This document shows positions 54,899 through 63,122 of a DNA stretch of 63,194 nt, piece after piece (positions within the stretch are counted from its first letter, which is position 1; the number at the start of each line of letters is the position of its first letter). The DNA lies in assembly GCF_019654915.1 (NCBI RefSeq), contig NZ_BPET01000031.1:1-63194 (forward strand), in the 5' to 3' direction. Made by a program: the position numbers and the translations under genes. This DNA is from Shewanella sp. MBTL60-007. GTDB taxonomy: Bacteria; Pseudomonadota; Gammaproteobacteria; Enterobacterales; Shewanellaceae. Below the pieces are notes generated by a model that had not been told where the DNA came from, did no database searches, and saw nothing but the letters and a program-made list of their open reading frames with translations.

Positions 54899-56281
54899 AT
54901 GATTTCAGGTATGGGTGGCGCCTCATTCGCCGAACAACTTATCGTCGCAGAACGTATGGGCAAAGATCAGATATTTGAAAGCAATATGACCAAATATGAG
55001 GCACAACTCGATGCCTATAAGATCCTTGAACGTAGCCTAGATAAGATGACCAGCAATCTTGAAAAGATTAATGGCGATGCCTTCGAAAGCAAAACCTCCT
55101 CAATCAGTGATGATAATGCCTCTATCATGGTCGAGAGCGGGGCACCAACTGGTAACTACGACCTGCATATCGAGCAACTAGCTCAGGCGCACCAATTAAC
55201 TAAGAGCTTCGGCAGTGAAGACAGCCTGCTACCCGCCAGCGGCGTTATCGAGATCCAGCTTGGCTCAGATCCAGCTGACACCATTAGCCTTGATATGTCT
55301 GTACTAAACCCTGATGGGACCGCCACGGTCAAAGATCTCACCAGTATGATCAATAATCACTCCGATAACCCAGGAGTACAAGCTTCTCTTGTGCGGACTG
55401 GCGGTCAAGTTGAGCTAATGCTTTCCTCTACTGCCACAGGTGCAGAAAACAACATTAGCGTTAGCATGAATGGTGCCGATTGGGGTATGACAGAGCGACG
55501 CGCAGCACAAGATGCCAAGGTTAATCTAAACGGCATAGATATCACCAGTAGCAGTAACAACTTAGCCAATGTCATCGATGGCGTCTCTATCGAACTCAAC
55601 AAAGTCCATGCAGCGGGAGAAAGCAGCAGCATCAGGATCACATCAGATACCGACGCCAGCGAACAGGCTGTTGAAGACTTCGTCGATATCTTCAATAACC
55701 TGATGGACGAAATCAATAAGCTAACTCGCTCTATGGGCAGTGAAGAGTTAGACAATATCAATAACGAAAATGACGATAAAGATGACAGCGATGAAGATAA
55801 AGATGATGAAGATGACGACTTCAATTCCTCTATCACCGAAGATCAGCTAGGCGTACTCAAAGGCGACTCAAGTATCAGAATGCTGCAACAGGGGATGCGT
55901 GATGCCATCTTCGATACAGCACCAAACGGTATGCGCCTTTCAGATATCGGCGTTGAGATGGGTCGAGACGGCAAACTATCTATCGACCAAGATAAGCTAA
56001 CTAAAGCTCTCAAAGATGACCCTGACGCGATACAAGCCATGTTTACCGACGAAGGTAGCTATATCGACAGACTTGATACCCTCATCGACCCTTTCACTAA
56101 ATTCCAAGGCTCTTTGGATCTTAAGCAAGAGAACCTAGAAAAACAGATCGAACGAGTCGAAACCAGCATGGAAAATCACGACAGACAGATGGAACAGAGG
56201 TATCAAATCTACCTAGCTCAATTTACCGCAATGGAAGCAACCATCAGCCAATTAAACTCAGCTAGCGCACTGTTTTATTAA
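54899..56281 (+). CDS. fliD: Flagellar filament cap protein FliD (lateral system, LafB)
   Basis: 460 residues from the ATG at 54899 with GGAGG in place; a TTG four codons earlier is in-frame but overlaps that ribosome site. FliD N-terminus (MISGMGGASFAEQLIVAERMGKDQIFE) and C-terminal coiled coil (FQGSLDLKQENLEKQIERVETSMENHDRQMEQRYQIYLAQFTAMEATISQLNSASALF) are clear. Residues ~289-310 are an almost pure Asp/Glu/Lys stretch (NENDDKDDSDEDKDDEDDD), an unusual acidic insertion. It caps and builds the filament. Confidence 0.93.
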   Translation: MISGMGGASFAEQLIVAERMGKDQIFESNMTKYEAQLDAYKILERSLDKMTSNLEKINGDAFESKTSSISDDNASIMVESGAPTGNYDLHIEQLAQAHQLTKSFGSEDSLLPASGVIEIQLGSDPADTISLDMSVLNPDGTATVKDLTSMINNHSDNPGVQASLVRTGGQVELMLSSTATGAENNISVSMNGADWGMTERRAAQDAKVNLNGIDITSSSNNLANVIDGVSIELNKVHAAGESSSIRITSDTDASEQAVEDFVDIFNNLMDEINKLTRSMGSEELDNINNENDDKDDSDEDKDDEDDDFNSSITEDQLGVLKGDSSIRMLQQGMRDAIFDTAPNGMRLSDIGVEMGRDGKLSIDQDKLTKALKDDPDAIQAMFTDEGSYIDRLDTLIDPFTKFQGSLDLKQENLEKQIERVETSMENHDRQMEQRYQIYLAQFTAMEATISQLNSASALFY

Positions 56282-56296
56282 GGAAAAAACCAAAAA

Positions 56297-56677
56297 ATGT
56301 TAAACGAGCACGATCCCTTTAATGCTTATAAGCAAACCTCTCTAGACGCGAGAGCCGCAGCAGCAAACCCTCATGAGATGGTGCGCATGCTGCTTGATGG
56401 CCTATTAGAGGAGATCCAACGCGCTGCGGGATTTATGCAGCGCCGCAGCTATGAAGATAAAGGCCAGAGTATCAATAAGTGCCTCAATATCGTCCATGGA
56501 CTCGACTCCATGCTCGATATTGAAAATGGAGGCGAAGTCGCCGCAGGCCTTAACCGCCTCTATGACTATTGCAGTCGACAACTGGTAACCGCAAGCGTTG
56601 AAAATAGCGTTGCCGCCCTAGAACCCATCACTAAGGTAATTACCGATGTCAGAGCCGGTTGGGCAAATCTCAATTGA
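56297..56677 (+). CDS. fliS: Flagellin export chaperone FliS (lateral system, LafC)
   Basis: 126 residues. FNAYKQTSLDARAAAANPHEMVRMLLDGLLEEIQRAAGFMQ matches the YxxxxVxxA(S/N)P-x-(E/Q)-L-(V/I)-x-x-L-(Y/L)-(D/E)-G pattern of FliS. It binds flagellin in the cytoplasm and delivers it to FlhA. Its end overlaps fliT by 32 bp. Confidence 0.93.
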   Translation: MLNEHDPFNAYKQTSLDARAAAANPHEMVRMLLDGLLEEIQRAAGFMQRRSYEDKGQSINKCLNIVHGLDSMLDIENGGEVAAGLNRLYDYCSRQLVTASVENSVAALEPITKVITDVRAGWANLN

Positions 56678-56972
56678 GCAGTGGCAGCAGTTTGAAAAAG
56701 CGCTGCGATTTCATGCTCAAGCTCAAAACTGGGACAAATTGGTCTTAGTAAACCAAAAAATGACTGATGCCCTTAAAAGAGCGGGAAAACCAAACTCCCG
56801 CTCGCAGTTGCTTGCGCGCCAATCTTTAGCCCGTGCTCATCAGCAAGTGTTGCAGCAGTTACACCAAGCTAAAGATCAACTTAAGCAAGAGATGACTCAG
56901 TTTAAACAGCAACAAGATGGCCTAGCCGCTTATCAACTAACCTGTGTCAGTGGCGGAGTAGATAATGACTAG
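56646..56972 (+). CDS. fliT: FliT-like chaperone (LafD)
   Basis: 108 residues, fully helical, with a glutamine-rich C-terminal coil (QQLHQAKDQLKQEMTQFKQQQDGLAAY). Position directly after fliS and size indicate the FliD chaperone FliT (LafD in lateral systems). The start overlaps the fliS end by 32 bp; AAGG lies 9 nt before the ATG and no better start was seen. Sequence identity to known FliT is too weak to call from motifs alone. Confidence 0.7.
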   Translation: MSEPVGQISIEQWQQFEKALRFHAQAQNWDKLVLVNQKMTDALKRAGKPNSRSQLLARQSLARAHQQVLQQLHQAKDQLKQEMTQFKQQQDGLAAYQLTCVSGGVDND

Positions 56973-58098
56973 CCCAGTATTGCCAAGTACATCAGTCACT
57001 TCGGCGACAACAAACTCAACAACATCTAGCCCAATAAAACAAGCAAGCAGCCAAGAGCCAGCAAACTGCGTTGACTGTGGCTTAGCTGAACATGACTCGT
57101 TTGAGCAATACGCTCAAGCGCTGGCTTCTTTTTCGTTAATAACACCACATCAAGCCTCCCCAGAGTCGCTACCACATACAGTGGCGGCTTTCTCTACGAG
57201 AGGGGAGACTCAGCCATTTGCAACAACACTGCAACTGGCTCGCCATAACAACTCCCAATTAGCGCTCGAGCCTCAGCTTGCAGCCACGGCTTACCAAACC
57301 GCAGAGGGGCGAAACCAAAATCCACTATTTCAATCATTTAGCCAGCAGCCTTTAAACCAAACTCAATTGGCTACACGAGCAGCTACAACTCAAGTACAAA
57401 CTCTAGATACTCGAGCGCAGAGCTTACCCTTAGCCATGACCAATTCACTGGGGACAGAGCTAGGTAGTACTGCCGCGACCAGCAGCCTTCCATTAGTGTC
57501 TGGTGCAATCAAGCCTGATAGCCTTGTTGGTTTTAGCCCCTTTCAAGGCGTAAACAGTCCATTTTCACCCGCAGTCTCTACAAGTCTGGCTGAAAGTGGT
57601 GCCAGCAGTGCCATCGATTCGGTAAACCAAATTTTAGCAAGCAGTTCACGCACTCAAAGCAATGTTGCTCAATGGGGGCCCGTTTCCGTTTCCCAGTCTG
57701 CCCCACTACCACAGCAAAGCCATGAGATGCTGTCGCCGCTAAGGGAGCAACTTAGATTTCAGATCGACCAGCAGATAAAACAAGCAGAACTAAGGCTCGA
57801 TCCTCCGGAACTTGGAAAGATTGAACTCAATGTACGCCTAGACGGCGATCGTCTGCATATCCAGATGCATGCAGCGAACTCATCGGTTCGGGATGCATTA
57901 TTGATGGGCCTAGATAGATTGCGAGCCGAATTAGCAATGGATCATGGTGGCCAAATTGATGTCGATATCAGCCAAGGCGAGTCACAACAAAAACAGCATC
58001 AAGGCAGCTCTCAACCGGCAATTGCAGCAGCGACTCAGCATGAACCATCGTTCAATGCTGATATTCCCCAACAAGATCAGGTCGATCTACTCGCATAA
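56965..58098 (+). CDS. fliK: Flagellar hook-length control protein FliK-like (LafE)
   Basis: 377 residues. The first ~260 residues are low-complexity, rich in Ser, Thr, Gln and Ala, serving as the molecular ruler. The C-terminal export-switch domain (about 255-350) carries LRFQIDQQIKQAELRLDPPELGKIELNVRLDGDRLHIQMHA, the LDPPELGxIEV-type FliK core. It measures hook length and flips FlhB specificity. The start overlaps the fliT stop by 8 bp. CDCG-like VDCGLAEHD near the N-terminus is a small oddity. Confidence 0.88.
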   Translation: MTSPVLPSTSVTSATTNSTTSSPIKQASSQEPANCVDCGLAEHDSFEQYAQALASFSLITPHQASPESLPHTVAAFSTRGETQPFATTLQLARHNNSQLALEPQLAATAYQTAEGRNQNPLFQSFSQQPLNQTQLATRAATTQVQTLDTRAQSLPLAMTNSLGTELGSTAATSSLPLVSGAIKPDSLVGFSPFQGVNSPFSPAVSTSLAESGASSAIDSVNQILASSSRTQSNVAQWGPVSVSQSAPLPQQSHEMLSPLREQLRFQIDQQIKQAELRLDPPELGKIELNVRLDGDRLHIQMHAANSSVRDALLMGLDRLRAELAMDHGGQIDVDISQGESQQKQHQGSSQPAIAAATQHEPSFNADIPQQDQVDLLA

Positions 58099-58112
58099 TT
58101 TAGGAGCTATTC

Positions 58113-58568
58113 ATGTCATCAACTAAAAGCAACAGCAAACGGATCATTACGGCCCTGCTTATCATCAGCTGGACAGCGGCGATTTTCTGGGTGGGTTGGC
58201 AATCACCAAGCCTGATCGGTGGCCCCTTCGAAGCTAAAGAAGCCGAAGTCAAATCAGCTCAATTTTACCCTCTCGACAAATTTGTTATCTCCATACCCGG
58301 TGACGAGTACCCCCATTACCTTCTATTAGAGCTGGCATTCAAAAGTCGCTCTAAGAATGTCGAAAGCACTATTAAACAGGCCGATCCTGTAATTAAAAAC
58401 TCACTAATGAAGATGTTCTCCCATAAGCACTTCAATGAACTCAATAACGCGCAGCAATTCGAGTCCCTGCAAAAAGAAGCTCACGGCATACTCTCTACAG
58501 TATTAGCCGAGAATGATTTTGCTATCGAATTGGATGATGTGCTGTTTACTCGTATGGTTATTCAATAA
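58113..58568 (+). CDS. fliL: FliL-like stator-associated membrane protein (LafF)
   Basis: 151 residues with one N-terminal membrane segment (IITALLIISWTAAIFWVGW) and a periplasmic domain that has FYPLDKFVISIPGDEYPHYLLLELAF, the FliL-type beta sheet. FliL rings surround stators and support torque under load, important in swarming. Located between fliK and fliA, as lafF in Vibrio parahaemolyticus. Confidence 0.82.
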   Translation: MSSTKSNSKRIITALLIISWTAAIFWVGWQSPSLIGGPFEAKEAEVKSAQFYPLDKFVISIPGDEYPHYLLLELAFKSRSKNVESTIKQADPVIKNSLMKMFSHKHFNELNNAQQFESLQKEAHGILSTVLAENDFAIELDDVLFTRMVIQ

Positions 58569-58579
58569 AGGCCAATACT

Positions 58580-59302
58580 ATGAATGCAGCACAATCTGCC
58601 TACCAAGAAGTTTCTGAAGATAGCGCGATGAACCGTCAGTCCGAAAGTCAGGTGATGGTCCAATATCTACCTCTAGTTAAGCGCTCAGTATCGCAACTTA
58701 GAAGCCACTGTGGTTCCGTCCTCGCGATTGAAGACATGGAGCAGATAGGCATGATGGCGCTACTCGAAGCAGCAAGACGCTACCCCGGGGAATACGATAA
58801 TGGATTTATTTCATTCGCTGGTCAGCGTATTCGTGGCGCCATTCTTGATGAGCTACGCCGTCAAGATTGGCGGCCTCGTCCCGTCAGGCAGCAAGCCCAC
58901 GAACTAAATGATACCGTCAGGCAGCTAACTCGACTGTTAGAGAGAGAACCCACAGATAAAGAGGTCGCAGAGGCGATGGGCTTGAGCGAGAGCGAGTACC
59001 GAGAGCGACTGTTTGCCTCCCAGTCTGAATCTATGCGCAGCCTAGATGAACTCATAAGCGAAGGTGGTCATTTTGTCGATAAAAATGACGTGTTGGAGCA
59101 ATTTTCAGCAAAAGAGTGTTTATTTCAAGCTATTTCAAAATTAAACAAAAGAGAACAGCTGATCCTGTCGCTTTACTATCAACATGAACTCAATTTAAAA
59201 GAAATTGCCGCAACCTTGGGGTTAACTGAAACTCGTATTTGCCAACTGCATAAACAAGCAGTTAAACAGCTTCAGAGTATCTATCAACAATGGGAACGGT
59301 AA
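58580..59302 (+). CDS. fliA: Flagellar sigma28 factor FliA (lateral system, LafS)
   Basis: 240 residues. Sigma70-family group 3: region 2 (VMVQYLPLVKRSVSQLRSH, MMALLEAARRYPGEYDNGFISFAGQRIRGAILDELRRQDWRPR), region 3 (LLEREPTDKEVAEAMGLSESEY) and region 4 (LNKREQLILSLYYQHELNLKEIAATLGLTETRICQLHKQAVKQL). It should transcribe late genes and be held by the FlgM at 41077-41364. Confidence 0.95.
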   Translation: MNAAQSAYQEVSEDSAMNRQSESQVMVQYLPLVKRSVSQLRSHCGSVLAIEDMEQIGMMALLEAARRYPGEYDNGFISFAGQRIRGAILDELRRQDWRPRPVRQQAHELNDTVRQLTRLLEREPTDKEVAEAMGLSESEYRERLFASQSESMRSLDELISEGGHFVDKNDVLEQFSAKECLFQAISKLNKREQLILSLYYQHELNLKEIAATLGLTETRICQLHKQAVKQLQSIYQQWER

Positions 59303-59316
59303 GCAGGTGATGTAGT

Positions 59317-60174
59317 ATGAGCAAACTGTTAGGGCTAGTGATAATTCTCTTGTCGGTATTTGGTGGATACGTGTGGGCAGGAGGAGCGTTGATCTCCCTC
59401 TGGCAGCCTGCCGAAATCCTAATCATTTTTGGTGCGGGTGTAGGGGCACTTATTATCGCTAACCCTAAGCCTGTATTAATTGAGATGTATGAACAGCTCA
59501 GAGAGCTGGTTAAAGTCGAACAAGAAGACCCTGAACTCTACCCACAGCTCTTTGGCCTGATGGGCATGTTAATGGCACAGATCCAGTCTCAAGGGCTGCG
59601 AGTGCTAGACGACCATATCGAAAAGCCTAGAGAAAGCTCCCTTTTTCTCATGTACCCTGCGGTATTAGAGCACACGAATGTGCTGAACTTCCTCATAGAT
59701 AACCTAAGATTACAATCTATCGGCAAGATCTCCGCTCACGATTTAGAGCATATGCTAGAGGAGGAGATCCACCGTATCGATGAAGATAGAATGCGTCCCT
59801 CCCACGCACTGAACAAAGTTGCCGAAGCTATGCCTGGCTTCGGTATTCTTGCCGCAGTAATGGGGATCATCATTACCATGTCAAATATTGACGGTCCTAT
59901 CACCATGATTGGTGTAAAGGTCGCCGCCGCCTTAGTCGGCACGTTTATCGGTATCTTCGCCTGTTACTGTTTGTTCGATCCGCTGTCTAAAGCGCTCGAG
60001 CACTTAGTTGAGCGGAAGTCTGCGCAGATGCGCTGTGTCGCCGCAATGTTAACGGCCTTCGCAAAAGGTAAGCCGCCAATGCTTGCCATTGATGCCGGTC
60101 GCAAACAGATCCAGAGTGAAAATCGTCCAACATTTATCGAACTTGAGCGTTGGATGGTGGAGCAGAAAAGCTAA
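59317..60174 (+). CDS. motA: Flagellar stator protein MotA (LafT)
   Basis: 285 residues with four membrane helices. The cytoplasmic loop (about 60-165) has the charged residues that contact FliG. VAEAMPGFGILAAVMGIIITM (the conserved proline near helix 3) and VGTFIGIFACYCLFDPL complete the signature. Resemblance to E. coli MotA rather than PomA suggests proton drive. Overlaps motB by one base (TAATG). Confidence 0.93.
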   Translation: MSKLLGLVIILLSVFGGYVWAGGALISLWQPAEILIIFGAGVGALIIANPKPVLIEMYEQLRELVKVEQEDPELYPQLFGLMGMLMAQIQSQGLRVLDDHIEKPRESSLFLMYPAVLEHTNVLNFLIDNLRLQSIGKISAHDLEHMLEEEIHRIDEDRMRPSHALNKVAEAMPGFGILAAVMGIIITMSNIDGPITMIGVKVAAALVGTFIGIFACYCLFDPLSKALEHLVERKSAQMRCVAAMLTAFAKGKPPMLAIDAGRKQIQSENRPTFIELERWMVEQKS

Positions 60175-61187
60175 TGCCAGCCAGAACCGATCAAGCCATC
60201 ATAATCCGCCGCAAGAAGCGCTCAAAGGCCAAGCCCGCCCATGGGGGCGCCTGGAAAGTTGCATTCGCCGACTTCACCTTAGCCATGATGGCACTATTTA
60301 TGGTGCTCTGGATCATGCAGATTGCCGATCAGCAAGAACGTGCCATGATAGTGCAATACCTCCGAGGTGATCTGTATGCTACCGGATCTATCAATCCATT
60401 TGATCTCAGTAGCGCGCCCTCAATGGTAAACTTTGAGGCTAGTATAGGAGTTCAACAAGCGGTATTACCAGCGACATCCACTGGCGTGGACCGCAGTGGC
60501 CCGGCGATGCATAACCGTATTCCTAATGGCGATGAAAATGCCAAGGCGGGCAAAGGCCCAGAGTTAAACTCTTTGGTACCTGGAAAGTTTGAAACCCAGG
60601 CGCAACTTGAATTTCTAGCAAGAGAAATCGATAAGGTCATTACAGACGTCAGTATGGGGGCTAACGTAGAGCTACAAGTCGTTCCCCAAGGCGTGCGGAT
60701 CTTGATGCACGATAACATACATCAATTTATGTTCACTCGAGGAAGTTCAGAGATGAAGCCTTACTTCGAAGATCTGTTAATGGCTCTAGGGCCACTTCTG
60801 AGTAAAGTCGAAAATAAGATCACCATCTCAGGGCATACCGACTCGAGCCAATACGCAGGTAAGGCCTTCACCAACTGGGAACTATCGAGCAAACGCGCCC
60901 TGCTCGCAAGAAGAGTACTCGAATATGGTGGACTTAGACGCAGCCAAGTTATTCAAGTTACGGGCATGGCCGACCAAGTCCCTTATATCGTTAACGACCC
61001 AGCTGCAGCGGCTAACAGACGCATAGAAGTATTAGTCATGACATCAGAAGCGCAAGAGCAGTTGCGCCAAATGATGGGGCTACCGCCTGAACAACCAACC
61101 CAGACTAAAGAGCTACAACAAGCAAAGCAAGTTGCCGAGGCAAACCAACCACGAGCGAGATACCCAGAACAATGGACGACTCAGTAA
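60174..61187 (+). CDS. motB: Flagellar stator protein MotB (LafU)
   Basis: 337 residues from the ATG at 60174, overlapping the motA stop; an in-frame ATG at 60150 lies inside motA. The N-terminal basic tail is followed by GGAWKVAFADFTLAMMALFMVLWIMQ, whose Asp33 is the expected ion-binding residue. The C-terminal OmpA-type domain, ITISGHTDSSQYAGKAFTNWELSSKRALLARRVLE, anchors to peptidoglycan. It forms the stator with MotA. Confidence 0.93.
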   Translation: MPARTDQAIIIRRKKRSKAKPAHGGAWKVAFADFTLAMMALFMVLWIMQIADQQERAMIVQYLRGDLYATGSINPFDLSSAPSMVNFEASIGVQQAVLPATSTGVDRSGPAMHNRIPNGDENAKAGKGPELNSLVPGKFETQAQLEFLAREIDKVITDVSMGANVELQVVPQGVRILMHDNIHQFMFTRGSSEMKPYFEDLLMALGPLLSKVENKITISGHTDSSQYAGKAFTNWELSSKRALLARRVLEYGGLRRSQVIQVTGMADQVPYIVNDPAAAANRRIEVLVMTSEAQEQLRQMMGLPPEQPTQTKELQQAKQVAEANQPRARYPEQWTTQ

Positions 61188-61612
61188 TTGTCCAGGGCGA
61201 GTTTATCCCTGCTGATAAACAGCCAACAACTCAAAAAGAGCAGGAAGAAGGCCGACAACATACAAGATTCAGTCTTAGGGAAAGCAACCATCAAGATATT
61301 CGTTTTGCCTGCGATGGTGTAACCATTTCACTAGTAAAAAAATACTGTTTAATGAGTAAAACCATCGGCATCGCCAACATTAAAGATATAGGTTTGGGGG
61401 GAGTAGGACTAATTAGCCGTTGTAACTTACAACCCAAACAGATCATCTTTATTTGTTTAGATGAAGAGTACTTTCAGATTCAGGTTATGCGCGTCGCGAA
61501 AATTAATCACAGACTTAACTTTATCGGCGCAAGATGGATTAAACAAGACGAAAGACAGATAAGTTATATCACCACTAAAGTTTACAATATGAGTCGGTTA
61601 CCACAGGTTTAG
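61172..61612 (+). CDS. PilZ-like protein coupled to motB
   Basis: 146 residues. HTRFSLRESNHQDIRF near residue 31 contains RFSLR (the R-x3-R c-di-GMP motif), and ANIKDIGLGGVGLISRCNL near 67 resembles (D/N)-x-S-x-x-G with glycine in place of serine. The following LQPKQIIFICLDEEYFQIQVMRVAKINHRLNFIGARW looks like the remaining PilZ beta barrel. Its start lies inside the motB end (16-bp overlap), so it is probably coexpressed with the stator. A YcgR-like brake linking c-di-GMP to lateral motor output is a reasonable guess. Confidence 0.6.
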   Translation: MDDSVIVQGEFIPADKQPTTQKEQEEGRQHTRFSLRESNHQDIRFACDGVTISLVKKYCLMSKTIGIANIKDIGLGGVGLISRCNLQPKQIIFICLDEEYFQIQVMRVAKINHRLNFIGARWIKQDERQISYITTKVYNMSRLPQV

Positions 61613-61657
61613 TGGTTTATATAATCTAGGTATTCAGTGACAAACAAGGAGATCACA

Positions 61658-61942
61658 ATGCCTGCTTCATATGAGCGAAAAGGACCCGATGCCTTACAAA
61701 AGCTCTTTCTATACCTAATAATTTTTGACTGGATTGCTTTGATCTACCTTATTATCGAGATCAAAAATATGTCATTTCAGCACGGAGCAATTACTTCTGT
61801 AATGGTCGCTATATTTAACTTAATCCTAGTTAATCTGTGCTTTAGACGCGCACGCAGAGCAGAAGACGGATATCAGATCTATCCAGTCATCATAGGCGCC
61901 TTACTGTCATTTGTTCTTATCGCCTACTTCTTTTTCTTCTAG
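61658..61942 (+). CDS. Small inner-membrane protein of unknown function
   Basis: 94 residues from the ATG at 61658, chosen for AAGGAG 6 nt upstream; a GTG seven codons earlier is in-frame. Three predicted membrane helices: LQKLFLYLIIFDWIALIYLII, ITSVMVAIFNLILVNLCF and IIGALLSFVLIAYFFFF, joined by the basic loop RRARRAEDGYQ. I do not recognise a family. It follows the PilZ-like gene by 45 bp and ends the rightward run of the flagellar cluster, but whether it belongs to it is unclear. Confidence 0.65.
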   Translation: MPASYERKGPDALQKLFLYLIIFDWIALIYLIIEIKNMSFQHGAITSVMVAIFNLILVNLCFRRARRAEDGYQIYPVIIGALLSFVLIAYFFFF

Positions 61943-62040
61943 GCATAGCTTCTCCCTCCTTCAAGCCCGTTAGTAATATAACGGGCGTCATACAATCCCC
62001 TCTGTTTAACTCCTTATACACATATAAAAAGACGTACGGG

Positions 62041-62204
62041 AAATGCCAACCCTGATAGTTCGCGCAGCGAACACATGGGAGTGAAAGTAAGCTGTTTTGA
62101 ATACGCAGTATTCAGCCCCTCTGCTTTAAGTGAAGCAGTCACCTTAACGGGTAGCTGCATTCTAGATAAGTTAGCGTTCAATATTTTACAAACGCTCAAA
62201 CGCA
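62041..62204. repeat. rrn-flank repeat, unit 1 (most diverged)
   Basis: It has the GTTCGC-GCA-GCGAAC hairpin with CACATGGG next to it, the GAATACGCAGTATTCAG dyad, and a 90-bp tail (AAGTGAAGCAGTCACCTTAA, then TCTAGATAAGTTAGCGTTCA) shared with unit 2. It lacks the middle GC-rich block of units 2 and 3. Confidence 0.8.
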
Positions 62205-62258
62205 ACTCCTCTCCTATGCCATCCATGGCATTCGAGGGTAAGTACTTCCTATACACAA

Positions 62259-62287
62259 AAGCCACCTACTTTTATCATATTAAGGGT
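62259..62287 (-). terminator. Rho-independent terminator, repeat-associated (leftward)
   Basis: AAAAGCCACCTAC / GTAGGTGGCTT arms; on the minus strand the stem is followed by a T-run. Flanking CTTCACTTAATTTAAAG is shared with the terminator at 62574. Confidence 0.65.
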
Positions 62288-62328
62288 AGGTGGCTTCTTC
62301 ACTTAATTTAAAGTTCCCTTAATTTGAA

Positions 62329-62573
62329 GCCTGGAAATGAGCTACTCGGTTCGCGCAGCGAACACATGGGGGTGAAAGTGAGGCGCTTTGAATACGCAGT
62401 ATTCAGACTCGCTTGAACGCGGAGAAGCTTGCCTTCGAAGCCGGAGACCCCGCTCAGCGGCGGGGCGACGTAGGGGGTAGGCATTTATGCCTACCTTAAG
62501 TGAAGTAGTCACCTTAACGGGTGGCTGTATTCTAGATAAGTTAGCGTTCAGCATTTTACAAACGCCCAAACGC
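62329..62573. repeat. rrn-flank repeat, unit 2
   Basis: Starts with GCCTGGAAATGA, identical to the complement of the 5S rRNA 3' end, followed by CTACT, a GTTCGC-GCA-GCGAAC hairpin and CACATGGGG, again as in 5S. Then comes GAATACGCAGTATTCAG and a GC-rich block that recurs almost unchanged in unit 3, and finally the tail shared with unit 1. Confidence 0.85.
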
Positions 62574-62601
62574 AAAAAAGCCACCTTAATAAGGTGGCTT
62601 C
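62574..62601 (-). terminator. Rho-independent terminator, repeat-associated (leftward)
   Basis: AAAAAAGCCACCTTA / TAAGGTGGCTT arms. On the minus strand GCCACCTTATTAAGGTGGC is followed by six T. Confidence 0.85.
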
Positions 62602-62785
62602 TTCACTTAATTTAAAGCCTGGAAATGACCAGCTTCGAGCAAGCTCTCCGCGTTCCCCCCTTGCATCAAACTTCGTTTGATAAGCACAAGGGCTTCACCC
62701 TACTCCACATGGGTGCTGAACCTCACTACGTTCGGGCTTTTTATTTCCCCATGTTCGAGTGGTCACCTTTCTCGTTATTTGGCGA

Positions 62786-62921
62786 CTGGAAATGAGCTAC
62801 TCGGTTCGCGCAGCGAACACATGGGGGTGAAAGTGAGGCGCTTTGAATACGCAGTATTCAGCCTGACTTGAACGCGGAGAAGCTTGCCTTCGAAGCCGGA
62901 GACCCCGCTCAGCGGCGGGTC
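62786..62921. repeat. rrn-flank repeat, unit 3
   Basis: A 136-bp near-identical copy of 62331-62467, with only a few differences after the GCAGTATTCAG block. It again begins CTGGAAATGAGCTACT like the 5S 3' end. Confidence 0.88.
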
Positions 62922-62958
62922 GACGTCGGGAGTCGTTCTTTTCGCGCAGCGCATATAC

Positions 62959-62995
62959 GAAAAAAGCCCTAGCGTTGTTTGCTAGGGCTTTTTCG
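62959..62995 (-). terminator. Terminator of the rRNA operon
   Basis: AAAAAGCCCTAGC / GCTAGGGCTTTTT arms with a 7-nt loop, 11 bp past the 5S 3' end on the minus strand. Confidence 0.92.
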
Positions 62996-63005
62996 TGTAT
63001 TTGGC

Positions 63006-63122
63006 GCCTGGAAATGACCTACTCTCACATGGGGAGACCCCACACTACCATCGGCGATACTGTGTTTCACTTCTGAGTTCGGAATGGATTCAGGTGGGAC
63101 CACAGCTCTATGGTTTCCAGAC
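63006..63122 (-). rRNA. rrf: 5S ribosomal RNA
   Basis: The minus strand reads as a complete 5S gene of about 117 nt, with the conserved CCGAACTCAGAAGTGAAAC loop, the GCCGATGGTAGTGTGGGG helix and the CCCATGTGAGAGTAGG segment. The 5' and 3' ends pair (GTCTGGAAA / TTTCCAGGC-like). It would be the last gene of an rRNA operon whose 23S lies beyond the right edge; the 72 bp to the edge look like 23S-5S spacer. A terminator follows at 62959. Confidence 0.95.
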
